Both the position numbers and the translations under genes were made by a program. The notes beneath the pieces were generated by a model. The model saw only the letters and a list, made by a program, of their open reading frames with translations. It made no database searches and was not told the origin of the DNA. This document shows positions 21,259 through 30,834 of a stretch of 64,000 bases of DNA, piece by piece; the stretch's first letter is position 1; every line of letters begins with the position of its first letter. This DNA is from Dactylorhiza incarnata (Eukaryota > Streptophyta > Magnoliopsida > Asparagales > Orchidaceae): the NCBI GenBank assembly GCA_033032865.1, contig JAWHQI010000040.1, positions 13,967,501-14,031,500 of the forward strand. The letters run 5' to 3'.

Positions 21259-22773
21259 ATGGAATCAAGAATAGTTATCTGTTCTAGAGAGAACTTTGCC
21301 CTTTGGAAAGTTAGAGCAAGAATTTACATGGAGGCAATGGATCCCAGGATGTTTCGAGTCACTCAAGAAGGGCCATATGCTTCCAAGACCACAGCCAAGA
21401 CAATGACTGAGGATGAGATCACCCTAGTCAACTTGGACAAGAAAGCCAGAAACATTATAGCCAATGCAGTTGATACTCTTATACTCCAAAAGTTGATCCA
21501 CTGCACAACATCTAAGGAGATGTGGAACTCTTTGACAGTCCTCGTGGAAGGATCCTCCGAAGTTAGAAGTACTGTGGATGAAGGGAAGACTAAAACCCTG
21601 AGTGATAGCGACTCAAGCAACTCAGATGCAGAGGAGGAAGCTCTGTTTGGACTAACTGTCCTATCTAAGTCAGAGGAAGAAGTTCAGAATGAAGTCATCT
21701 CAGAATAGGGTGGCATAAGGGCTCCCCTATCAAACAATGACTCAGATTCTGAAATGAGCCTCTCAGAGGATTAGGAAGATCTTATAGAAGATCTCAGAAG
21801 GAGTAGAGAACTTTGCAAAAAGCAAGCTGATGAAATCTCAATTCTTCAAGCCAGAAACTTTGATCTCTTGGAAAAGGCAGAGAAGCTTACTCTGCAGAAT
21901 GCAGAGTTCTGCCAACTCAAGAAGGATTTCAATGCCAGTTCCAACCTGGACCTAAGCAAATTTGAAAAAACTCTGAAGGCCTTAGAAGATAGCAGGGAAT
22001 TGTGCTACTCCCTCACCAAAGAGGTTGTTCTTATAAAGAAGGATAGAAATCAGGCTGGCCTCCTAAAATCAAGGGTCAGGAATATGAAGGACAAATTCTA
22101 TATCAAAGGAAATCCAGTAATAAGCTCCTCCAAACCAGAGATCTCTCCCCCATTAGTAAATGGTTGCTGCTCCATCCCAAGAGGGGAACAAAAATGCTTC
22201 AAAGAAAATGGATTAGACCCACTATGTGAGACAAAGACTAACCTGAGGAAGGTCACTTTTCCCTTCAACGAGAGCATAGGAGAACCGGTCCCTGGGTATC
22301 ATATGGATGAGACTCCCACAAGGGGAAGAAATATGTCACATACTACTCCCAAGGTACACCTTAAAAGGGGAGACACAAAGAAACAGGAGCTAAGTAGACA
22401 CAGGAGGATGAAGTAACCCCTACAAAGGACTGAGTTTAAAAGGAAAAATGTGAATGGAAAGAATCATATTTCTAACCAATACAATTCTGTCTTCTACAGG
22501 TACTCCTCCAATCACCCACAGAGGAATCAGACACCTACCTACAGCAAGAGGATAAGATATAATAAATTTGACTGTCTGTGCTGTGGTAAGACGGGCCACT
22601 TTGCAATTGATTATTGGAACAATCCAACTGCTCCAAGGGTAACGTTTGCTAAACCTTCAAATCGCCTTGCTCATTATTACTGCGCTTATCCAAAAGTAAT
22701 TAAATCCAGTATGTCTTTTAAAGATAACAATGTGCTAGGACCCAAAACTACTTGGGTTCCTAAGGATCTGTAA
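21259..22773 (+). pseudogene. Element C gag, internally deleted and broken
   Basis: One reading frame from ATG 21259 to the stop at 22773 with in-frame stops at 21706, about 21772 and 22414. Starts MESRIVICSRENFALWKVRA, runs through 'KEMWNSLTVLVEGSSEVR', then jumps directly to an acidic 'TLSDSDSSNSDAEEEALFG' segment. In D these two are separated by roughly 250 residues, so the main UBN2 part is deleted. A coiled-coil region follows (21780-22100), then a zinc knuckle CLCCGKTGHFAIDY (about 22576) whose final Cys is Tyr, and the end GPKTTWVPKDL. Non-functional capsid gene. Confidence 0.85.
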
Positions 22774-23202
22774 TCTCAATTCACAGATAGTCCAAGTGCC
22801 CATAAATCTGGGCCTTGGACAAGGTAGCTGTTCCAGCCCATAGGTTGAAACAACAAAATTTACTCACTAACCATCTTAGTGCAGGTTTGATACCAAAGGG
22901 TAACTCCCAAGTAGGGTGGAAGAATGCCTTAGGCAGACGCGTTAGGAAGAATCGTATAATCGATACAATAAGATGTGCTTCAATAGTATTGTCAGAACAG
23001 CACTTAAATATTTTAAATATTGGTAAATTCGGTAAATCTGAGCCGCTTGATGCGGTAGTCATCGATTCCTCAATAAACTCAAAAAGGTACACGCGTCTTC
23101 ACCTATTCGCACTATAAATGGTGTGAATGTCTAGGATGGAACATTTGCCCTAAGACATTCCTTCAACAAACCACCTCTTCGTCTCAAACCCTTCGTCCTC
23201 CC

Positions 23203-23505
23203 ATGATAAATGTCAACAGAAAAAGGAACCGGGGAGATGCCCCCCTTGTGATTCTCACCGCCCTGTGGGAGCGAATAGAAACCCTCATTGAAAAGGCCAT
23301 AAACAAAATGAAGGATGAGATGAAGGATGAGGTGAAGTCAATAAAGGATGACATCTCTCAACTTCAAGCTCTACATGCGCAGTCCACAACTCTCATCCTG
23401 GACAGAATCACCAACCAGGAGCAAACCCTAGAAGCTTATCTCCAAGAAGTAAGAAATGTCACAGATGTCGGAGATCAGGAAATTCTGGAGCAGATATTGA
23501 ACTAA
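23203..23505 (+). CDS. Unrecognised 100-residue ORF, coiled-coil
   Basis: Starts at ATG 23203 and has a basic N-terminus (MINVNRKRNRGD). From about residue 15 it is a long helix-forming stretch rich in Lys, Glu, Asp, Ile and Met (for example KAINKMKDEMKDEVKSIKDD) with heptad-like spacing to about residue 75, ending at a stop at 23505. No known family recognised. The downstream frame may have belonged to the same protein before a frameshift near 23500, since a neighbouring frame stays open with charged sequence between them. It may be an eroded accessory protein of a mobile element; function unknown. Confidence 0.3.
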   Translation: MINVNRKRNRGDAPLVILTALWERIETLIEKAINKMKDEMKDEVKSIKDDISQLQALHAQSTTLILDRITNQEQTLEAYLQEVRNVTDVGDQEILEQILN

Positions 23506-23602
23506 AGGAGTCAGTAAAAGAAGCAATCCAAGATGGGGAAGGAGAATCAAAGAAGAAATCTGGGAAGAGATCAAGGGAAGCGTAGCTGCCTTCTCGCATC
23601 AA

Positions 23603-24082
23603 GTGAAATGGGTAAGTAATCAAGTAAAGCAAGTGCTTCAAGTAACCCCCTCTGAATACATACCCATAGAACCCTCCACCAACTCTGACTCTGAAACCGA
23701 ATTAGATGAATTCGCAACAACTAGAAAGAAAAGGAAAACCTCCTGCGAAAAGTACAGGAAGAAAAGAGTAAAGGAGGTCCAACGGGACCCAAAATCTAGC
23801 CGGTGGAGTACTTGCTCGAACAAAACCATCACTGAATCTTGGATAGCATTTGGACATGGTCAGAAAGACCATGAGAGAGTGTACTCCTCTATCGAATGGA
23901 ATCGTCACGTGAAAAATCTGGAAGAAAGAACAAGACATAAGATGGCTTTTCCCCACGGTCCACCTCCTCCTCCAAAGAAAATACCGAAGCCAATGAATTT
24001 CTATATGCGTAAGAAAAAGAAAGAAGCAAAGGAAGCCAACACCAGCAAGGCACAAGAAGACGGCCTATTTAAAAACGATTGA
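23603..24082 (+). CDS. Unrecognised 159-residue basic ORF
   Basis: Features visible: an acidic patch (NSDSETELDEFATT, residues ~27-40) followed by a strongly basic stretch (RKKRKTSCEKYRKKRVK, ~41-57) that resembles a nuclear localisation or nucleic acid-binding signal. A middle part has Trp/His residues (ESWIAFGHGQKDHERVYSS), then a proline run (GPPPPPKKIPKP) and a second Lys-rich stretch near the C-terminus. It does not match the retrotransposon domains around it. The amino acid bias is coding-like rather than random, but I cannot assign a family. Small basic proteins with an upstream coiled-coil ORF are seen in plant pararetroviruses; that parallel is only in layout. Confidence 0.35.
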   Translation: MKWVSNQVKQVLQVTPSEYIPIEPSTNSDSETELDEFATTRKKRKTSCEKYRKKRVKEVQRDPKSSRWSTCSNKTITESWIAFGHGQKDHERVYSSIEWNRHVKNLEERTRHKMAFPHGPPPPPKKIPKPMNFYMRKKKKEAKEANTSKAQEDGLFKND

Positions 24083-24204
24083 AAGACATTTATTTCTTAA
24101 GTTCATATTACGTTAAGAACAATTGGTCCAGTTATATGACTAATCTTATTTATGAACAATTCTAGTATTAGAACATTTATATATGGCATATGCCAGTGAT
24201 GTTA

Positions 24205-26859
24205 TTACTGCATGGTATTCATTAAAATACAATTACTGCAACATCTAGTTATTGCCTGCTGATAACCGATAACATGCCCTGCACCATGTTGAAGTCCTTC
24301 AACATAAGCTACATTAGTAAAGGAGATTTCTCCAATCCTGAGCAAATCATATCCTTTGGTTTGACCAGAGTGGGAGTTCCCAAAAATTACCTTGAGCCCT
24401 TCCTTGGCCTTGAAATTTTCCAGCAGATCTCTTGCTCCAGTCATATGCATGGAGCATCCAATATCTAGATACCACTGCTGGTTTATGGTTGAATAGCCTT
24501 CCCTCTGCACATGTAAATTAAACATTAATAAAGACCCTCTCATGTTGGGGTCTCTTCCTTCTATCATCATATGTAGATATGGAAGAATGAGATGGTCTTC
24601 CATTATTCTCCCTTGGGTGAAGATGTGCTGCATTATTATGCCAGCAATATTTGGCAGTATTTCCTTGTTTGGAGCAGTAAAGACATATTGAGATAGACAA
24701 AGAAGATTTTGATGTTTGATGATTTTGTGCAAGAAATATGCGTTGAGAAGAAATCGACGTAGTTTTAGAGTTGCGTCGAGTGCAATTTGAGGTATCTGCA
24801 TAGTCCCGTCGATAATCATTTGAAGTAAGATATTGGTTACGTCATGTGTAGTTCGACGCACCCACATAGTTTCTTCGAGATGATGTCGATGCATATGCTG
24901 GAGTCCGTCGAGATACATTCGATGTATTCCTAAAATTGCATCGAGTTCTATTCGACGTATAATTTATATCATTCAGTGTTTGTGAATTTGAATTTACAAT
25001 TTCCTTAAGCAAGTTAATTTCTGACCTAAATTTATCATTTTTTATCATTAAGTCTTGTCTAGCTTTATTGTAGGCAATTGTGCTGTTTTTAAGAGTAGAA
25101 ATGACAGAGTCAATGTGTGCTTGGTAATCATTTCTATATTCCTCAAAAGTTTCATCCATCTCTTCTATTTCAATTTTATAACTTCTACAAGTAGCACAAT
25201 CATTCTTCAAATCTAATATTTTCAAGGGTTGTGTGCCTAGGATTCCTTGTTCATCACTAATTTCTACCCTATTAAATGTGGTGAGTTTATTAGGGTTATC
25301 TTTCACATGTTCTTTACATGATTCTGATAAATTATTTGGTCTAGACCTAGAGGATGTTACTGGTCTATCACAAGAAAGTTTTCTAGTGAGTGATTGTGAA
25401 TATTGATTAAGATGATTAAATCTCTTGGAGAGATTTTGTGAAATCTTTTTGATCATTTGGCTCCTTCCATTGAGGGAGTCTTCAAAGGCTTTTGCCTTTG
25501 AGAGTTCTTTCCTTAGATCTGAATTTTCATTATCTAAAATATCTATTTCTTTTTCTTTCTCAAGCAGTTCACATCTCAGATCATTGTTAACTGAGGATGA
25601 GGGATCATTACTAAGAGCTTTTATTTCAGGTTTGATTGTTTCAAGTTCCTTTTGTTTGTTGATAAAATCTTTGCAAAATTTCTGAAAGCATTCTTTGAAA
25701 TCTGTTGAGGAGAAGTCAAAGTATTTAAAGATGCTTACCTTAGCATTATCAGTGGAATTTTCAAGGGCCATCAGACAGTATTCTCCTGGTCCACCTTCTT
25801 CTTCATCATCAGATGAGGGGGAGCTTGATTCAGAGTCTGAGTCACTCCAGGTCTCAGCTATGAAGCCTTTCTCTCCTCTCTTTCCCTTTCTCATGAGGGA
25901 TTTTCTCTTATGCTCCTTCTTTTGATTGTTCTTCTTGTTCTTTTCATCTTCAGGACATTCAGTAGAGATGTGTCCTGGATTCCTGCAATAGAAACAGGTA
26001 ACCTCCATGTTAGGAGTTTTATCATACCTTGGCTTGCTTGAGCTCCTCTATCTTCTCCTAGACTCTTATGTCCTAACCCACTTTTTGAATCTCTTATCCA
26101 AGATATTAAACATTTCCTCTTCAGTGGAGGAGGACTCTGCTTATACAGTCTTTAATGCAAGATCCCTCTCTTTAGGAGTTGGTGTCCTCTCATGGGCTTC
26201 TGACTTAGCTCTGCTGTTCAGTAGAAGCTCATAGGATTTGAACTTTCCCAAGAGAGCATCTGTTGATATCTCTCTGAGGCATCTAGAATCTCTGATGTCC
26301 CAGATTCTAGAGTCCCATGTGCTGGGAAAGCACATGAGGATCTTGTCATTAATTTCTGTGAGAGAAATTTCCTTGCCAAGCCCTCTCAGCTCATTTATGA
26401 TGAGACTAAATCTTTCATACATTTCTGTAATGCTTTCATCAGCTTTTTTTCTTAAAGTTCTCATATTGATATATGAGAAGAGCCTTTTAGTCTTTCCTCT
26501 CATCAGAACTTCCTTCAACTAGTCAGGTGAGAGATTCCCAGATCTCTTTTGCAGAGTTTCAGTCAGTAACTTTCTGAAATATGTCATTAGACATAGTTGA
26601 GACCAGTATGTTCATGGCTTTGGAATCATATGCCCTGACCTTCCTCTCATCATCAGTCCATTCTGCTATGGGGACTGAAGTTTGTATAAATTTTCCATTG
26701 GTGTCCTTCCTTATTGGAGTTGGGGGACCTATGAGGATGACATTGAAGATTTCTTCATCAATAAAATTCTTATATAGTTTTATTCTGGCCTTCTAGAGTG
26801 TAAACATATTCAGATTACACACTGAAGGTCTTGTTGAGGCATAATCCTTAGAACTCATT
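24205..26859 (-). pseudogene. Element E gag and protease start, broken
   Basis: Reads leftward from the likely start ATG at 26859 (MSSKDYASTRPSVCNLNMF) with several early stops. An intact-looking UBN2 stretch follows (26518-26141: SYINMRTLRKKADESITEMYERF), then a zinc knuckle CFYCRNPGHISTEC (about 25995), an acidic/serine part, a 200-residue coiled coil (to about 24990), an Arg/Asn/Ser/Thr-rich stretch overlying TCGACG words, and a second knuckle-like CLYCSKQGNTAKYC (about 24680). Last comes the protease region WYLDIGCSMHMTG (about 24460), with DIG where copia has DSG or DTG. UBN2 is full length here, unlike A, C and I. Confidence 0.82.
24738..24962. repeat. TCGACG word cluster inside E coding region
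   Basis: At least ten TCGACG/TCGATG/CGTCGA words in 225 bases, at 15-30-base spacing, in the part of gag between the coiled coil and the protease. The same words form the U3 array of E's LTR (28070-28490). On the minus strand they encode an R/N/S/T-rich low-complexity stretch. Confidence 0.6.
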
Positions 26860-26946
26860 TTTTCTTTATGAAATATATGTGTATAAAATAAAATAAGAGT
26901 AGGAGGCCTTTTTGATCAAGGTGTTAACCTCATAATGATCAACCTC

Positions 26947-26958
26947 CCTCTGATACCA
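26947..26958 (-). other. Primer binding site of element E
   Basis: Minus strand TGGTATCAGAGG, the same variant as element A. Confidence 0.85.
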
Positions 26959-27259
26959 ATTAAAAGTGCACAGTGTGCCTCTGAGAATCCTCTAGAGGTG
27001 GGGGGGGGGATGAATATGAATTTAAAATTATTTCTATCCTAACAGTGAAAACAATTAAATTAATCTAAGGATTAATGCTCACAAAAGATCTCAGGCAGAA
27101 TAAACTTGTGGTGAAATGTAAAGCAAAAACATTAGAATAAACTAGCTATAGAGAGAGCACAGAAAATTTGCAACCAGAAGACACACAGATTTATAGAGGT
27201 CCCCCAAAATGTGGGTACTTCCCTCTTCTGCCACCTGGTAGGGATGCACCACAATGCCT

Positions 27260-27404
27260 GAGTCTTTTGATAAGGAGACTCTTAGAACCACTGATCTTTT
27301 GACAAGGAGATCATAAACCACCAGATCTTATGATAAGGAGATCTTGAACCACTAGATCTTTTGATAAGGAGATCTTGAACCACTGAATCCTTTGAAGAGG
27401 GATT
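27260..27404 (-). other. Leader hairpin cluster, loop CCTTATCAAA (element E)
   Basis: Five consecutive units with perfect complementary arms around a nearly constant ten-base centre (TTTGATAAGG on the plus strand). Arms: GAGTCT/AGACTC (27260-27265, 27276-27281), TGATCT/AGATCA (27292-27297, 27308-27313), AGATCT/AGATCT (27323-27328, 27339-27344), AGATCT/AGATCT (27354-27359, 27370-27375), AATCC/GGATT (27386-27390, 27400-27404). Four different arm pairs all keep complementarity. Loop in RNA sense is CCTTATCAAA, close to CCTGATCAAA in A and B. Spacing about 31 bases. Confidence 0.85.
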
Positions 27405-28069
27405 AATAAAACTCTTTTACAGAATGAGAAAGAAGGAGAAGAGAGAAAGTTATAGGAATTTTGTTATCAGAATTCTTGAGAGGACTGTATGAAGAACAAC
27501 CTATTATGTTCCAGAGGATCTGCTCTTGATTAGCCCCTGCTTTAGATAGTGATGAATTGCAGGTGCTTTGTATGTCAGATCCTTTGTGCTTCTGCTGATT
27601 GAGATCTGGCAGCTAAGAGATTGTGATGAAGAGCAGCTTTCAAATCCTCTTTTCTATTAGATGAAGAACAACAGAGCTTTTCTTTTCTTTTCTCTTTTTT
27701 GTGCTAGGGTTCCTGAGAGAGAGAGGAAGAGGAAACCCTAGCAAGAAGAAGAACAACTGATTGCAATTAATTCTCTATTGTTTCTGTCTTCTCTTCTCCT
27801 TTTATTCTCCCCAATCAATTTTGAATTTCCTTCCATTTCTGGTATGCCCTGAAAAGGTAATGTTCCAATGACATTCTCTTTCCTTCCTCTTTAATTCTCG
27901 GCCCATCCATCTACAAGGAATATATTTCAAAGAAACCTTTTTGTCTCCATCTTTAATGCTTCTTTCTATTTCAGGCAATTATTAAGTCGTTGGGGAATGG
28001 TCTTGAAGGATGTGGGCCATGAAAGAAGGATCAAAATGACTGCTGAAAAGTTTAATTTTTATAGACTGT

Positions 28070-28490
28070 ATTTGACGTAGCGTCGAATTCATTTCTTCTC
28101 TTATCGACGTAACTTCGAGTTCTTATAGAAGTAGCTTCGATTTCATCTCTGCTTTGATTGAACTCTGCTAGTCGATGTTACGTCGACATCTTATCGACGT
28201 GTCCATCGAGTTGATCTGCTGGCTCTGAACTTCATCTTATATGTCGAGATGAAGTCGACGTTGCGTCGACTTTAGATGGCTTCGACAGATAGCATCTTCT
28301 GCGTTGAGTTGAAGTAGAAGTTGTGTAAACTTCACTAGTTACTCCGACAATTCCCTGACCTCTACATTGATATCTATTCGATGTAACGTCGACTTGAGTC
28401 ACATCGATAGAAGGTTTGAACCACTTGGACTTCTAGTCAGAGCAGCGTCGATATGTACTCGATGTTGCCTTGAATTCTATTCGACACAAA
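28070..28490. repeat. U3 palindrome array of element E
   Basis: Inverted-repeat words such as TCGACGTTGCGTCGA, TCGATGTTACGTCGA and TCGATGTAACGTCGA, plus single TCGACG and TCGATG words, about 15 in 420 bases; each is an arm TCGAYG, a two- to three-base centre and the opposite arm CGTCGA. Confidence 0.75.
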
Positions 28491-28546
28491 TATTAACTTA
28501 GCCCAATTTTTCTTCCCTTCATCTGGTCCTGACACCCTATGTTGAG

Positions 28547-30834
28547 TGTGACATCCTAAGACATCTAATGACCATAATAACCTCACTATACAATGGATAA
28601 TTCAATCCTAAGAAATAAAATCACTTGTAGGTAATTTTTTAAGTTAAATTAAAGGGGTTTTTCCCAACAAATTGTGGCTTATCAACTACCACTCAACCAA
28701 ATGACCCCAAATTTCTATCAGTGGTCTAATGTAGGATAATGACGACACTACCAAAATCTGATCTATATTTGAAGTGATTTAATCATAAAATTAAATTAAT
28801 ATATATGTACATCAATTTCATTAAATTCAACTTCTGAAAAATGTGCTCCAAAAAATTCTACAAATTTGTTGAGCCCTTACTAAGGTTCTCCTACGGTGAT
28901 GTATCATATTTCAATTCATTTGGTTGAAAAACCAGAGGGGAATCACTTAATAAAGTTTCTACTATTGACACCCCAAGCATGTATTACAATTTCCTAAGTC
29001 AAATCAAATTGGGTGCCAAATCTAACACATATATTAACCCAAATGTCCCAAATTTTGTACCAAAGATCGAAAATGGTCTAAATGTGATACTACTAAATTT
29101 GGACATTTTTCAAAGTGATATAGCACAATTAATTTTATTAAATTCTCATTTGATTATTTCTAAATAATCATAATTACTTTAGAAAAATGGTCACTGAAAA
29201 TTCCCAAGATTTCAGAGGTGGTGTATTTAGCTATCAACTATGCATGTTCAGAGTTTCATAGACATTCAAGCTATATTCCTGAATAAATACACAAAATACA
29301 TTTTGTGTAACATATTTGAGACATGTCACTAGAAATTGGTTTGGGGTAGCTACACGTCAACCCAAAAAATGTGCCACACTAACTTGGTAAGGTATTTCCA
29401 AGGGTTACAACTTTCATGTTGAGCCCAAGGTACAGATCTTGCTGGATCATGCCTAAAAAGTGCCTTGAACATGGTTGTATACATGTGATAGATTTATTTT
29501 AAGTCATGATTTATTTCCTGGGCTGCGGATAGCTGATTCTGGATGAATTTGGAAATAGATCCAATGAAGACTTATTGTCTTCTTCCTCTAGCCGATGGCT
29601 AGGATGCCAAGAACTTTAAACTTTAAATGCTCCCTCTACAGAGCAATATTTTGCATGAAATCCATACAATTAGCATTGTTTTGATAAGAAGAAGAACTTG
29701 GGGCAAAATTTTAAAGAGAATGGCAGCCGAAATCCATAGTCCTAGCATCAACATTTAGAGCCTAGATCTCCATAAAATTCCAAAATCAAGAGCTCAATTG
29801 TGGCTTGATTTTCATCTCTTAAGGATCTAAGAGGCTGGCACTAGGGGAGTAGAGCAAAAATGCAACTGATTGGGGCTGTTGAGGGTGTATTCTTCCTTGA
29901 AGGCGTGGTTATGATGGGAATGTTGGGCCCTCTTAGAAATCTGCAATCCTCCACCATTTCTCTCTATTTCAACCTTTATTCCACTGATTAGGAGGTAGAA
30001 AAACTATCTATGAGCTCAGTTTGGGGTTTAAAAGACTAAAAGGGAGAACGCCATAAAAGGGGGCCCATAGCTAGATTTTTGCATGGCTGCCCCTTACTCC
30101 AAGTAGCCTCTTCCTACCTCCCAACAGCTTTGAATTGATGAGGCGTCAATTTTCCAGGGAAATCATGCATTATCATCCACCATGGCTCTCACCTAGCCTC
30201 AACATGTTCTACACGAATGACAAACTCTCTTTCTTCATGGATGTTAACTTATTTGACTTTGTTAACCATTCTAGATGATGTGACATGCTGAGGTGGACCT
30301 CCTAATCTTAGAATTAAATTAGTTAAGTGGTTAAAGCATAAGGGGTGGGGGAATTAAGCTTTGACATTCACATAACACATATTTGACCATGATTGACTTT
30401 GATGTTGACCATGGTCAAAATGGTGATATTGCATGCTCCATATGGTGAACAATCAGTTTGGGTGAGTTCAATTTGGTCAAGAGAGACCTAATTGGGATCA
30501 GTGAGTAAGGTTGACCTAATGTTGGCCAAGGTCAAAATTTACAACGTGACATGCTCATTCACGGTGTTCTTGATCCCATTGACTCCTCATAGTGTTCAAC
30601 AAGTCTTATTTAGGTGAATTTGGTCAATGGAAGTCCATTTGGCCTAATTAGGTAAGGGTTACCTAATTAGGTCTAATTTGACCTAAGCCTTTGTTGTGGG
30701 TTAATTAAGTCAATTAGGGTACTAGTGACTCACCCTTGGTCAGCTTGGGCTTCCTAGGGCTACTACCCAGTCCAAGTCATCACAAAGTGACACAAGACAC
30801 CCAATGGGGGTCTAGGTCAAAATGGGGTGTTACA
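28547..30834. repeat. Gypsy-type LTR (solo or end of K)
   Basis: 2288 bases from TGTGACATCC to GGGTGTTACA, no ORF, with repeated TTGACC/GGTCAA phrases near the right end (30370-30830). Related to the split LTR at 1-7567. No matching five-base duplication at its sides (TTGAG / ATTCC), so it may be one end of a larger element (possibly the 3' LTR of K) rather than a solo LTR. Del/Tekay-like by terminal sequence; inference. It lacks the TTCGNCGAA array of the other copy. Confidence 0.5.

Larger units (their letters stand above)
19385..22773 (+). mobile_element. Element C: copia retrotransposon, left LTR plus gag
   Basis: Plus strand. Left LTR 19385-21177, primer site at 21180, then a gag with internal deletion and stops, ending at 22773. 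No pol and no right LTR are found in the window. The next sequence (22774-24204) is unassigned. It is inserted in B's reverse transcriptase; the five bases before it are CTTTG. LTR closely related to that of element D. Confidence 0.85.
22774..24204. other. Unassigned segment between C and E
   Basis: Not matched to anything else in the window. It begins right after C's gag stop and ends where the minus-strand E sequence becomes recognisable. It carries an open frame at 22815-23117 without recognisable features and two frames described separately (23203-23505, 23603-24082). 24083-24204 is AT-rich with nothing recognised. It could be a fragment of another mobile element or of an integrated pararetrovirus-like sequence; this cannot be decided by eye. 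Confidence 0.4.
24205..28534 (-). mobile_element. Element E: copia retrotransposon, 5' half
   Basis: Minus strand. 5' LTR about 26967-28534, primer site 26947-26958, gag 24842-26859 and the start of the protease (24205-24700). Integrase, reverse transcriptase, RNase H and 3' LTR are missing, cut off where the unassigned segment ends. LTR ends were placed by TG...CA and distance to the primer site and are approximate: the right end could also be about 28553. Confidence 0.8.
26967..28534 (-). repeat. Element E 5' LTR
   Basis: About 1.57 kb. On the minus strand it begins TGTCAGGACCAGATG and ends GGCACACTGTGCA. U3 holds TCGACGTNRCGTCGA inverted-repeat words (28070-28490). A possible TATA box (GAATAAAAGG on the minus strand, about 27800) is followed by a leader with five hairpins (27260-27404). 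Ends approximate. Confidence 0.65.

Noticed and set aside
22885..22897. TTTGATACCAAAG resembling a minus-strand primer binding site
   Set aside because: No LTR end beside it and the sequence to its left is C's plus-strand gag.
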